Part shown: positions 6,883 through 14,205 of the stretch, one piece after another
Layout of the letters: each line of letters opens with the position of its first letter
Numbering within the stretch: the stretch's first letter is position 1
NCBI GenBank assembly: GCA_020161315.1
Contig: JAIUOH010000034.1
Coordinates: 1-32,779, forward strand
Source: Actinomycetota bacterium
GTDB lineage: Bacteria; Actinomycetota; Actinomycetes; Actinomycetales; Microbacteriaceae
DNA: 32,779 bases
Direction of reading: 5' to 3'
The notes under the pieces: generated by a model
What the model saw: the letters and a program-made list of their open reading frames with translations, nothing else
Database searches by the model: none
What the model was told of the DNA's origin: nothing
Program-made: the position numbers and the translations under genes

Positions 6883-8706
6883 CTAACCAAGCAGTTCTGA
6901 GAGCTCCAGCCAGCGCTCCTCAAACGAGGTGATCTCGTCTTCGAGCGCAGTAATTTTGACCATCTCGGCGTTCAGAAGTGTGTAGTCGCTCTGGTCAAGC
7001 GTCGCGAGCCCGTCGCGCGCTTTTGCCACGTCTGCCTGCATGCGCTCCATCTTGCGCTCGACCGCCGAGAGTTCTTTCTCAGCGGCACGCAGTTCGGCAC
7101 CCGAGAGGGCTGGGGCTGCGGGCATCCCGACAGGCTCGACGACCGAAGCCACGGCGCCGGTCAAGCCTGTCGACGCCTGAGCAGCCCGCAGCTTCAGGTA
7201 CTCATCGATGCCACCCGGCAGGTGCCGGAGCCTACCCGCGCCGCTGGGCCCGGGCAAGATAGCGAACTGCTGGTCGGTGACACGCTCCAAGAAGTAGCGG
7301 TCGTGCGACACCACGATCAGCGTGCCGGGCCACGAGTCGAGCAGGTCTTCGATAGCCGCGAGCATGTCGGTGTCGAGGTCGTTGGTCGGCTCGTCAAGAA
7401 TCAGCACGTTCGGCTGGTCAAGCAAGATGAGCAGCAACTGCAGCCTGCGCTTCTGCCCGCCCGAGAGGTCTTTCACCGGGGTTGAGAGCTGCGCGCTCGA
7501 GAAGCCCATACGTTCGAGCATCTGCCCGGGGGTCAGGTCTTGCGCCTTCGAACCGCTGCCCACGGTGAAGCTCGTGCGCAGGCGCCCGATCACCACACGC
7601 ACCGGGTCGCTCATGTGCTCCTCGAGCTCGTCGAGACGCTGGGTGAGCGTCGCAACCTTCACGGTCTTGCCGCGCTTCACACGCCCCGAGGTCGGCTCGA
7701 TCGTGCCTGCGATGAGCCCCAGCAGCGTAGACTTGCCGGCACCGTTGACGCCCAGAATGCCGGTTCGCTCGCCGGGCGCGAGCAACCAATCGACGTCTTC
7801 GATCACCGTGCGGTCGCCGTACGAGACACCGGCCTCGACCAGGTTCACGACCTCTTTGCCGAGGCGAGACACCGCGAGCGACTTCAGCTCGGTCGCGTTG
7901 CGAATCTCGGGCACGTCTTCGATGAGCGCGTTCGCGGCATCGATGCGAAACTTCGGCTTTGAGGTGCGAGCCGGAGCCCCACGGCGCAGCCAGGCCAGCT
8001 CTTTACGAGCGAGGTTCTGCCGCTTCTGTTCGATGGTCGCCGCCTGGCGATCCCGCTCGACGCGCTGCAAGATGTAGGCCGCATAGCCGCCCTCGAACGG
8101 CTCAACGATGCGGTCGTGCACCTCCCACGTCGCGTTCGCGACCTCGTCGAGAAACCAGCGGTCGTGCGTCACCGCGAGCATCGCACCCTGGTTCGCGGGC
8201 CAGCGGCGCTTCAGGTGATCGGCGAGCCACGCGATGGCCTCTACATCAAGATGGTTTGTGGGCTCATCAAGGGCGAGGATCTCCCACTCCCCCACAAGCA
8301 AACGCGCGAGGGCGACACGACGGCGCTGGCCGCCGCTCAACGCTTCGACCGAGCCCTCCCAGTCGAGGTCAGCGACGAGGCCAGCGATGACTTCGCGTGT
8401 GCGGGCGTCGCCTGCCCACTCGTGCTCAGGCATGTCGCCGACAATGGCGTGGCCGACGGTCTCGCCCTCGTCGAAGCGATCTTCTTGATCGAGCACACCG
8501 ATGCGAGTGCCGCTGCGCACTGTCACCTGGCCACCGTCGGGGTCGCGCCTGCCCGCGAGCATCATCAGCAGGCTCGATTTGCCGTCGCCGTTGCGGCCGA
8601 CGATGCCGATGCGGTCGCCCTCGGCGACGCCAAGCGTCACCGAATCGAACACGACCTTGGTGGGTACTTCGAGGTGCAGGGCTTCGGCCCCGAGCAGATG
8701 CGCCAT
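6883..8706 (-). CDS. ABC-F family ATPase, Uup-like
   Basis: Soluble tandem ATPase of the ABC-F family, which acts on ribosomes rather than in transport. 607 residues. First cassette: Walker A GRNGDGKS (37-44), signature LSGGQ (123-127), Walker B ILALDEPTNHLD (143-154). Linker of about 206-280 with the basic helical P-site tRNA-interaction region. Second cassette: GVNGAGKS (319-326), LSGGQ (414-418), VLILDEPTNDLD (435-446). A C-terminal coiled coil (about 535-605) is the feature that favours Uup over EttA. Residues 512-526, between cassette 2 and the coiled coil, are encoded by an inverted pair of short repeats (7129-7171). It is convergent with the serine hydrolase, with 24 bp between the stops. 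TAGACT lies 9 nt before the ATG. Confidence 0.93.
   Translation of the reverse strand: MAHLLGAEALHLEVPTKVVFDSVTLGVAEGDRIGIVGRNGDGKSSLLMMLAGRRDPDGGQVTVRSGTRIGVLDQEDRFDEGETVGHAIVGDMPEHEWAGDARTREVIAGLVADLDWEGSVEALSGGQRRRVALARLLVGEWEILALDEPTNHLDVEAIAWLADHLKRRWPANQGAMLAVTHDRWFLDEVANATWEVHDRIVEPFEGGYAAYILQRVERDRQAATIEQKRQNLARKELAWLRRGAPARTSKPKFRIDAANALIEDVPEIRNATELKSLAVSRLGKEVVNLVEAGVSYGDRTVIEDVDWLLAPGERTGILGVNGAGKSTLLGLIAGTIEPTSGRVKRGKTVKVATLTQRLDELEEHMSDPVRVVIGRLRTSFTVGSGSKAQDLTPGQMLERMGFSSAQLSTPVKDLSGGQKRRLQLLLILLDQPNVLILDEPTNDLDTDMLAAIEDLLDSWPGTLIVVSHDRYFLERVTDQQFAILPGPSGAGRLRHLPGGIDEYLKLRAAQASTGLTGAVASVVEPVGMPAAPALSGAELRAAEKELSAVERKMERMQADVAKARDGLATLDQSDYTLLNAEMVKITALEDEITSFEERWLELSELLG
7129..7171. 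repeat. Inverted pair of short dispersed repeats inside the ABC-F gene
   Basis: GACAGGCTCGAC (7129-7140) is repeated in inverted orientation as GTCAAGCCTGTC (7160-7171), with one mismatch and a 19-nt gap. The core matches the GACAGGCTC-type repeats near 20953 and 30999. It codes for the flexible linker before the coiled coil, where an insertion would be tolerated. Confidence 0.5.
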
Positions 8707-8713
8707 AACCTCT

Positions 8714-9625
8714 CTAGTCTAGGCGCTGAGCCGCACTCTCCACTCCGGTGGACGGTAGAGAAAGCAGCGCCGCATCGCTACGCCTGCCCCACCGCACCGC
8801 GAGCAAGAACGCCGTCACGGTCACCGCGTAGAGCACGAGCAGCAAGAGTAGCTTCAAAATCGTGAAGATCGAGAAGCTCGGCGCATCCCACGCAGCGTGC
8901 AGCAGCACCGGCAGCAGCATCGTGGGTGCGATCACCCACCATCGACCCGGCAGGCCCCGTTGCCACCGCGAGAGGCAATAGGCGAGACCCGCGCCAGCGA
9001 CGGTGGTCCACAGCGCGTGCAGGCCAAAGCCGACAAACAGGCGGCTCAAGCCGACCGAGACGGTGCCCAAAAAGTCATCGCCTCGCAGCGCATAGAACAG
9101 GTTCTCGGTGACCTCGAACCCGGCACCCACAATGAAGCCATAGACCACGCCGTCCATCACGGTGATGCGGTCACGCATCGCGAGCGTCAGCACCAGCAGC
9201 ACACCCAGTATGCGCACCAGGTCTTCGTTGACTGGCGCAGACAGCGATGCGGCAAGTGAGTTCAACCCGAGCTGCCCGTACACAGTAAAGGCGGCGTCGT
9301 TTGCGCTGCCCGCAATCAGAATCGCCACGAGCGCGCCCCACAGAAACGCGGCGAGGCGCAGCGACCCCGGCTGCCGCTTCTTGAGCTTGGGCATCGCTCG
9401 CACGATCAACCAGAGCAGCGTCACCTGCACCGCGAGCAGCACCACGGCAGACAGCAGCGCCTGCACGTTCTTGCTGCCGACCGTGATCTGCACTACAAGC
9501 ATCGGCACCGCCGCGGCAAGCAGCGCCACAAACAACCAGAACACCGGCTGACGAGGCTGCCACACGACTGGGCGCGCGGCCTGTGCGGGCTGCACCCGTG
9601 TCATTTCTGTTTCGCTCACGCTCAT
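8714..9625 (-). CDS. PrsW-type intramembrane metalloprotease
   Basis: Polytopic membrane protein of 303 residues with about eight hydrophobic segments. It carries the PrsW signature set: PVNEDLVR (131-138), GFEVTEN (169-175), His203 in LHALWTTVAG, and HAAWDA (243-248). In this family these Glu, His and Asp residues bind the metal and cut substrates within the membrane; Bacillus PrsW cuts an anti-sigma factor. The first motif is NED...R rather than the usual EE...K, a conservative change at both positions. It starts 4 bp inside the end of the upstream gene (ATGA overlap), so the two are translationally coupled, and that membrane protein is a candidate partner. The substrate is unknown. Confidence 0.85.
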   Translation of the reverse strand: MSVSETEMTRVQPAQAARPVVWQPRQPVFWLFVALLAAAVPMLVVQITVGSKNVQALLSAVVLLAVQVTLLWLIVRAMPKLKKRQPGSLRLAAFLWGALVAILIAGSANDAAFTVYGQLGLNSLAASLSAPVNEDLVRILGVLLVLTLAMRDRITVMDGVVYGFIVGAGFEVTENLFYALRGDDFLGTVSVGLSRLFVGFGLHALWTTVAGAGLAYCLSRWQRGLPGRWWVIAPTMLLPVLLHAAWDAPSFSIFTILKLLLLLVLYAVTVTAFLLAVRWGRRSDAALLSLPSTGVESAAQRLD

Positions 9626-10263
9626 GGCTGCACCTCCGTGCTCGCAACGATTGCCGCAATGTCTGGCAACAGTGGGTCGGCGTCGGCACCCACACGGCTC
9701 GCGTCCATTGATACCTCAAACAGCATGCAGGTCGAGTTACGCAGGGTCTCACAGACCGCGATCAGCTGGGTCACCCCGGCGCCCGCCTCGAGGTCGTACT
9801 CGAGCATGTTTACCTCGAGCAGTGGCGCGGCCTCGAGCGACCGCAGCGGCACGAGCGCGGCGCCGACCGGCGCGGACTCTTGCAGCAGCTGCTTCGAGCT
9901 TTCAACGCCTGCATGCATTGAGGCGGTGACGACCACGCCGTGATCCAACGTCGAAAATGTTCGTTCGTCGGCCGCCTCATCAAACTCGCCCTCGTCTGGG
10001 TCAAATTGCCAGCCCTGAGGGGCAATGAAGCCACCGATCACCTCGCGGTCATCGATTGAAGTTTGCAGCATCGCCCGCTCGTAGACACCAACCACGTTCT
10101 TAGGATGAGAGGGCAAGATCGCCCCCGCAGCGATCGGCACGACCAGCATCAGCAAGGTCGCGACGAGGATCACCCAAAACGCCGCCCAGCGGGGTCGCTT
10201 GAGGGTAGCACTCGCGGGGGCAGCGGTGCCCCGTTCGGAGAGGTGCACATCTGTTTCAGTCAT
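9622..10263 (-). CDS. Hypothetical single-span membrane protein, coupled to PrsW
   Basis: Protein of 213 residues with a short cytoplasmic N-terminus (1-26), one strong transmembrane helix (about 27-50) and a roughly 160-residue outside domain rich in acidic residues. I do not recognise the outside domain. Two cysteines near the C-terminus (in AVCETLRNSTCM) could form a disulfide. The stop codon overlaps the PrsW start by 4 bp. The layout, an N-terminal anchor followed by an extracytoplasmic domain in an operon with an intramembrane protease, would fit a substrate or regulator of PrsW, but that is inference. The hexamer TAACAT at 10270-10275 ends 6 nt before the ATG, pointing to a leaderless mRNA. 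Confidence 0.75.
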   Translation of the reverse strand: MTETDVHLSERGTAAPASATLKRPRWAAFWVILVATLLMLVVPIAAGAILPSHPKNVVGVYERAMLQTSIDDREVIGGFIAPQGWQFDPDEGEFDEAADERTFSTLDHGVVVTASMHAGVESSKQLLQESAPVGAALVPLRSLEAAPLLEVNMLEYDLEAGAGVTQLIAVCETLRNSTCMLFEVSMDASRVGADADPLLPDIAAIVASTEVQP

Positions 10264-10269
10264 GCTCCG

Positions 10270-10275
10270 ATGTTA
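10270..10275 (-). promoter_or_regulatory. Leaderless-type -10 for the membrane protein/PrsW operon
   Basis: TAACAT ends 6 nt before the ATG at 10263, as in the other TAnnnT-N6-start sites of this window. GGAG is only 1 nt from the ATG, too close for normal use. Confidence 0.4.
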
Positions 10276-10308
10276 GAGCCAAGCGCACATTGCGGGTGCG
10301 ACTATTTC

Positions 10309-10339
10309 TGCAGCCAGCACAAACTGCATGCTGGCTGCA
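10309..10339 (-). terminator. Stem-loop after the micropeptide gene
   Basis: Perfect 11-bp arms TGCAGCCAGCA (10309-10319) and TGCTGGCTGCA (10329-10339) with a 9-nt loop. It starts 28 nt after the micropeptide stop codon and lies between two minus-strand units. There is no T-tract, which is common for actinobacterial stem-loop terminators. Confidence 0.6.
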
Positions 10340-10367
10340 CGAAATGAACGCCGAAGCGGTTGCCTGC

Positions 10368-10508
10368 TTATGCGCAGCAGCTGCCGCCACAGCAGCTTGC
10401 GCCTGACTCGGCGTCGCCAAGCAGGTTCAGAATTTCGGCGGTCTCTGCAGATGCGGCTGCAGCGATACCGGCCTCGTTGTTCAGCTGGGGTGCGGTGGTC
10501 TCGCTCAT
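10368..10508 (-). CDS. 46-residue peptide with C-terminal CCGGSCC cluster
   Basis: Small gene missed by length cut-offs. The start ATG at 10508 has GGAG 6 nt upstream (caaccc between), a clean Shine-Dalgarno site, and the frame ends in TAA at 10368. The peptide is acidic and Ala-rich, with a likely amphipathic helix (about 15-31, ending LNLLGD), then a Gly/Ser-rich tail holding all four cysteines in SCCGGSCCA (38-46). There is no signal peptide. It starts 48 bp after the DsbA/FrnE stop on the same strand and is followed by a hairpin, so it is probably the last gene of a two-gene unit. Vicinal cysteine pairs suggest metal or metalloid binding, a thiol substrate of the DsbA partner, or a RiPP-like precursor; no modifying enzyme is adjacent. 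Function unknown. Confidence 0.8.
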   Translation of the reverse strand: MSETTAPQLNNEAGIAAAASAETAEILNLLGDAESGASCCGGSCCA

Positions 10509-10555
10509 GGGTTGCTCCTCGTTGGTGATAATTTTTGTAAGTTGAAAGGCGCTGG

Positions 10556-11233
10556 CTACTCGGGCTCTTCGCCGCTGATGCTGAATGAGAGCACTTGCTC
10601 GAGCACGTTCGCGAAGACATCGGCCGACTGAGCGCCCGAAACCGCGTACTTCTCTTCGAACAGGAAGTACGGCACGCCAGTCACGCCGAGCATACGCGCC
10701 CGCGTAATGTCGCGCTCAACCGCGTCTTCAAACTCTTCATCGTCAAACGCGTCGCGCACCTCGTCTGCGTCGAGGCCCACCTCTTCACCGAGCTCGGCCA
10801 GGGTCGTGGCGTCTGAGACCAGTCGCCCCTCACTGAAGTAGGCGCGGAACAGGCGATCCTGCATCTCTGCCTGCAAACCCTGCGACTTCGCGAGGTGCAA
10901 TACCCGGTGCGCACGACTCGTATTTGCGTGCTGCAGCTTTGCAAAGTCAAACTCGATGCCCTCGAGCGCCGCCATCTGCGTCATCTGCTCGAGCATGTCT
11001 TCGACGCGCTCACGCGGCATGCCCTTGTGCTTGGTCAAGAAATCGATCTCACTGCCCGAATAGTTGTCGGGAGTGTCTGGCGCGAGCTCGTAGCTGTGGC
11101 TCTCGACCTCAATCTCGATCTCAGGGTGCGTACGAGTGAACTCGGCAACACCCGCCTCAAATCGGCGCTTTCCGATGTAGCACCACGGGCAGGCGATGTC
11201 GCTCCAAATATCAACGCGAAGTGTGTCAGTCAT
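10556..11233 (-). CDS. DsbA family oxidoreductase, FrnE-like
   Basis: Thioredoxin-fold protein of 225 residues with the active site CPWC at 15-18 (SDIACPWCYIGKRRF), the helical insertion typical of DsbA/HCCA relatives, and cis-Pro in VTGVPYF near residue 188. There is no signal peptide, so it is cytoplasmic, as in the FrnE group. In Deinococcus, FrnE is a thiol-disulfide isomerase linked to oxidative and cadmium tolerance. The next gene downstream encodes a peptide with two CC pairs, which is a plausible thiol partner. TACGCT lies 9 nt before the ATG and there is no strong Shine-Dalgarno sequence. Confidence 0.93.
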   Translation of the reverse strand: MTDTLRVDIWSDIACPWCYIGKRRFEAGVAEFTRTHPEIEIEVESHSYELAPDTPDNYSGSEIDFLTKHKGMPRERVEDMLEQMTQMAALEGIEFDFAKLQHANTSRAHRVLHLAKSQGLQAEMQDRLFRAYFSEGRLVSDATTLAELGEEVGLDADEVRDAFDDEEFEDAVERDITRARMLGVTGVPYFLFEEKYAVSGAQSADVFANVLEQVLSFSISGEEPE

Positions 11234-11302
11234 GATGGCTACAGCGTAACGCGCCCGCCTGTTATTCCCGTGGGCGCAAAGCTATGCCAAGGTTAGACAG
11301 AG

Positions 11303-13174
11303 ATGCAAAATATCGGGGGTACCGTGGTGACGCAACACACACGCTGGCAACAAGTAGTTCGTGTGCTCGTCGCCATCGCACTGCTCGCCTTGGGGCTCGT
11401 GCTGTTGCTCGGTGGGCTGACCGTGCAGCAGACCACGCTCGTAACCGGCATCGGCGTCGCAGTCGCGGGCGTCGCGTTGACGATGCAAAGCCTCAGCCGC
11501 GTTGCTGGCGACGAGGTTCAGGGCGAGGATCGCGCAGGCGCGCTACCCATCGCGGTTTCGCGCACGCAGACCTGGATCGTGCGTTTCGCCGGCCTTGCGC
11601 TCATCGTGGCTGGATCGTTCATGGCACTCTGGCCAAACGCTGGTGCCCCCTGGCTGGCCTCACTTGTCGCAGTGGCGCTCATCTTGCACGGCGCGGTCTC
11701 AGCGGTCGCTGCGGTGCGGGGTGATGCCGACCACCGCGTAGCGGGCGTACTGATCGCGCTTGCAGGCATCGCCCTCGGAGTGCTCGCCTTCTCATGGCCA
11801 GTGCTGACCCTGGTGCTCTTTCGGCTTGCCGTCGCAGCCTGGCTGCTCTTCAACGGTGTGCAATTGCTGCTCGAGCTTTGGCGAAGCAAGAAGCACACCA
11901 AGCAGCGCACGAACGAGGCTAAGAAATCAGCATCTAATCCGGCGCTCGCGCGCTGGTCTCGCACAATCGCGGCAGGCCTCGCACTCGTGCTCGCCGTCGG
12001 CGCCACGATCGGTAGCGCACAGCTACTCGGGGGCACTCCCCTGCCCACGCCCGATGCGTTCTACACCGTACCCGAAGACGTGCCCTCGCAGCCTGGTCAA
12101 CTCATCCGCACCGAGCCCCTCACCATCGGCGTTCCCGCGGGTGCCGTCGCCTGGAAGATGCTCTACACGACCACTCGCCCCGATGGCAGCGCCGCAATCT
12201 CGAGCGGCACGATCCTCGCCCCCTCTGCTCACGACGGGTCTACGCTACCGCTGCTTACCGTCTCACACGGCACTACCGGCGTGGTCGATGGCTGTGCACC
12301 CTCGCTCGGCGCGACGCCATTCGCCGACGGCGCGGGCACGGCAATGCAAGAGATGGTGACCAAGCACGGCTGGGTGGCGGTCACCTCTGACTACACCGGC
12401 ATGGGCACCTCGGGTGTGGCCGAGTACCTCGTGGGCGCGGCCGAGGCGCGCAATGTGCTCGACGCATCGCTCGCTGCGCGCCAGTTTGAAGCGCTCTCGC
12501 TCTCGAGCGACACCGTCGTGTGGGGCCACTCGCAGGGCGGGCAGGGAGCACTCTGGACGGCACAGCTTGCCGAGAAGTATGCTCCCGAACTCACCGTGCT
12601 CGGTGTCGGCGCATTCGCTCCGGCAGCGGATCTGTTCGGCCTCGCAAACGCCGACAAGAACACCGCCCCCGGCAAGACCGTCTCGTCATACATCGCCTAC
12701 ACCTGGAACGAGACGTTCCCTGAACTTGAGCTTTCAAAACACCTCACTCCCGGTTCGAGCGGGCCGGTGCAGCGAATCTCACAGCTCTGCTTCAACGGCA
12801 GCGACGCGCTCTCGGCGATTCTGCTCGGCACGCAGGTGCCGAGTCAGGTGTTCCCCGAGAGCATGCTCAGTGGCGACCTCGGCAAGCTGCTAAAGCAGCA
12901 GACCCCCACTGGACCCTTCGCTGGGCCGGTGCTGATTGCGCAGGGGCTGGCCGATCCTCTGGTGCTCCCAAAACTGCAAGACCATTGGGTGAGCGACCGC
13001 TGCGACGCGGGCATTGCGATTGACTACCGCAAGTTTGAAGGGCTCAGCCACGTCAGCCTTGTCGCCGCTGACTCGCCGCTCACCCCGCAACTCGTGGAGT
13101 GGACGCTCGATCGTTGGAACGGTGACCCTGCCCCCGAGAAGTGCGTTTCGAAGACGTACCCGAAGACGAAATAG
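11303..13174 (+). CDS. HdeD/DUF308-like membrane domain fused to a secretory lipase
   Basis: Two-part protein of 623 residues. Residues about 18-195 form six hydrophobic helices in three hairpins, as in HdeD/DUF308 proteins, followed by a basic loop (195-215) and one more helix (about 221-243). Residues about 250-610 are an alpha/beta hydrolase of the secretory lipase (LIP) family: nucleophile elbow GHSQG with Ser410, Asp551 in GLADP and His583 in LSHVS as the likely triad, and an HGTTG oxyanion loop near 322. The topology would place the lipase outside. A stronger start is GTG 11327, since GGGGG lies 7 nt before it; ATG 11303 has only a distant AGG. It is convergent with rsmA (11 bp between stops). 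The substrate is unknown. Confidence 0.88.
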   Translation: MQNIGGTVVTQHTRWQQVVRVLVAIALLALGLVLLLGGLTVQQTTLVTGIGVAVAGVALTMQSLSRVAGDEVQGEDRAGALPIAVSRTQTWIVRFAGLALIVAGSFMALWPNAGAPWLASLVAVALILHGAVSAVAAVRGDADHRVAGVLIALAGIALGVLAFSWPVLTLVLFRLAVAAWLLFNGVQLLLELWRSKKHTKQRTNEAKKSASNPALARWSRTIAAGLALVLAVGATIGSAQLLGGTPLPTPDAFYTVPEDVPSQPGQLIRTEPLTIGVPAGAVAWKMLYTTTRPDGSAAISSGTILAPSAHDGSTLPLLTVSHGTTGVVDGCAPSLGATPFADGAGTAMQEMVTKHGWVAVTSDYTGMGTSGVAEYLVGAAEARNVLDASLAARQFEALSLSSDTVVWGHSQGGQGALWTAQLAEKYAPELTVLGVGAFAPAADLFGLANADKNTAPGKTVSSYIAYTWNETFPELELSKHLTPGSSGPVQRISQLCFNGSDALSAILLGTQVPSQVFPESMLSGDLGKLLKQQTPTGPFAGPVLIAQGLADPLVLPKLQDHWVSDRCDAGIAIDYRKFEGLSHVSLVAADSPLTPQLVEWTLDRWNGDPAPEKCVSKTYPKTK

Positions 13175-13185
13175 TGACGAAGTAG

Positions 13186-14205
13186 CTACTGCGGCATTAC
13201 CGCGCGCGCGATGGCAAGAAACTGTCCGATATCAAGTTGTTCGGCGCGCAGCGTGGCGTCTACCCCGGCCTGTGCGATCGCCGCACTTGCGGCATCGGCG
13301 CTCGTGGGGATGCCGAGCACGCCCTGCAGCGACTGGCGCAGCATCTTGCGACGCCCAGCGAACGCCGCGTTGACAAGCTCGAACGTGGCGCGGCGTTCAG
13401 CTTCAGTGCCCATGCGCTCTTCTGCGCGTTCAAACGCGACCAGGTTCGAGTCGACCCCGGGCACCGGCCAAAAGATGCGTCGGCTCACCACGCCCGCAAC
13501 GTGCCATTTGCCGTACCAGGCAGCCTTCGCGCTCGGCGCACCGTATTCCTTCGAGCCCGGCTTCGCAGCGATCCGGTTGCCAACCTCGGCTTGCACCATG
13601 ACGAGCCCCGAACGAAGCCCTGGCAGCAACTCGAGCAGGTGCATGAGAATGGGCACGGACACGTTGTAGGGCAGGTTTGCCACGAGACGCTCAGGAGCGA
13701 GAAATGTGTCTGGATCGGTGAGTTGGCCAAGCGTGACGTCGAGCGCGTCGGAGCGCACCACTCGCAAGCGGCCTTCCTTGGCAGCATCGGGCTGCATCGC
13801 GGCGACCGTGCTCGGCAGCTCGGCCGCGAGCCGGTGGTCAATCTCGATTGCCGTGACGCTCGCGCGGGCCTCGGTGAGGCCGAGCGTCAACGAGCCAAGC
13901 CCCGGGCCAACCTCGACGACGCGGTCGCCCGCCTCGACGCCCGCGAGGCGCACGATCTTGCGCACCGTGTTCGGGTCGATCACGAAGTTCTGGCCGAGCT
14001 TCTTCGTCGGGGTGACGTCGAGGCGCTCTGCAAGCTCGCGTACCTCGTTCGGACCAAGCAGCTTAGGACGAAGCATCGCTTCGTGCGCGGAATCTTCAGA
14101 GTGGAACACACTGTGTTCCACCTGATTCCGCGCCGAGGCCACTGCCTCGGGATGTCCCTCGGCCGCCTCGGCCGAGGTTACAGGCTGGGTCGTTTCGTCA
14201 CTCAC
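13186..14205 (-). CDS. rsmA: 16S rRNA (adenine(1518)-N(6)/adenine(1519)-N(6))-dimethyltransferase
   Basis: KsgA/RsmA, which dimethylates two adenines in helix 45 of 16S rRNA with S-adenosylmethionine. KKLGQNFVID begins the core, VVEVGPGLGSLT is the SAM-binding loop, the acidic IEID follows, and NLPYNVS is the NLPY catalytic motif. I chose GTG 14205 (340 residues) because GGAAG precedes it and it overlaps the tatD stop by 8 bp. Typical members start near MLRPKLLGPNEVREL, which would be ATG 14076; that start has no visible Shine-Dalgarno sequence. The choice decides whether there is a 43-residue acidic N-terminal extension. It is the last gene of metG-tatD-rsmA. Confidence 0.93.
   Translation of the reverse strand: MSDETTQPVTSAEAAEGHPEAVASARNQVEHSVFHSEDSAHEAMLRPKLLGPNEVRELAERLDVTPTKKLGQNFVIDPNTVRKIVRLAGVEAGDRVVEVGPGLGSLTLGLTEARASVTAIEIDHRLAAELPSTVAAMQPDAAKEGRLRVVRSDALDVTLGQLTDPDTFLAPERLVANLPYNVSVPILMHLLELLPGLRSGLVMVQAEVGNRIAAKPGSKEYGAPSAKAAWYGKWHVAGVVSRRIFWPVPGVDSNLVAFERAEERMGTEAERRATFELVNAAFAGRRKMLRQSLQGVLGIPTSADAASAAIAQAGVDATLRAEQLDIGQFLAIARAVMPQ

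Noticed and set aside
10273-10620. Minus-strand open frame of 115 codons around the micropeptide
   Set aside because: It lies in another frame, overlaps the end of the DsbA gene, and lacks a ribosome site; the 46-residue frame has a proper start and context.
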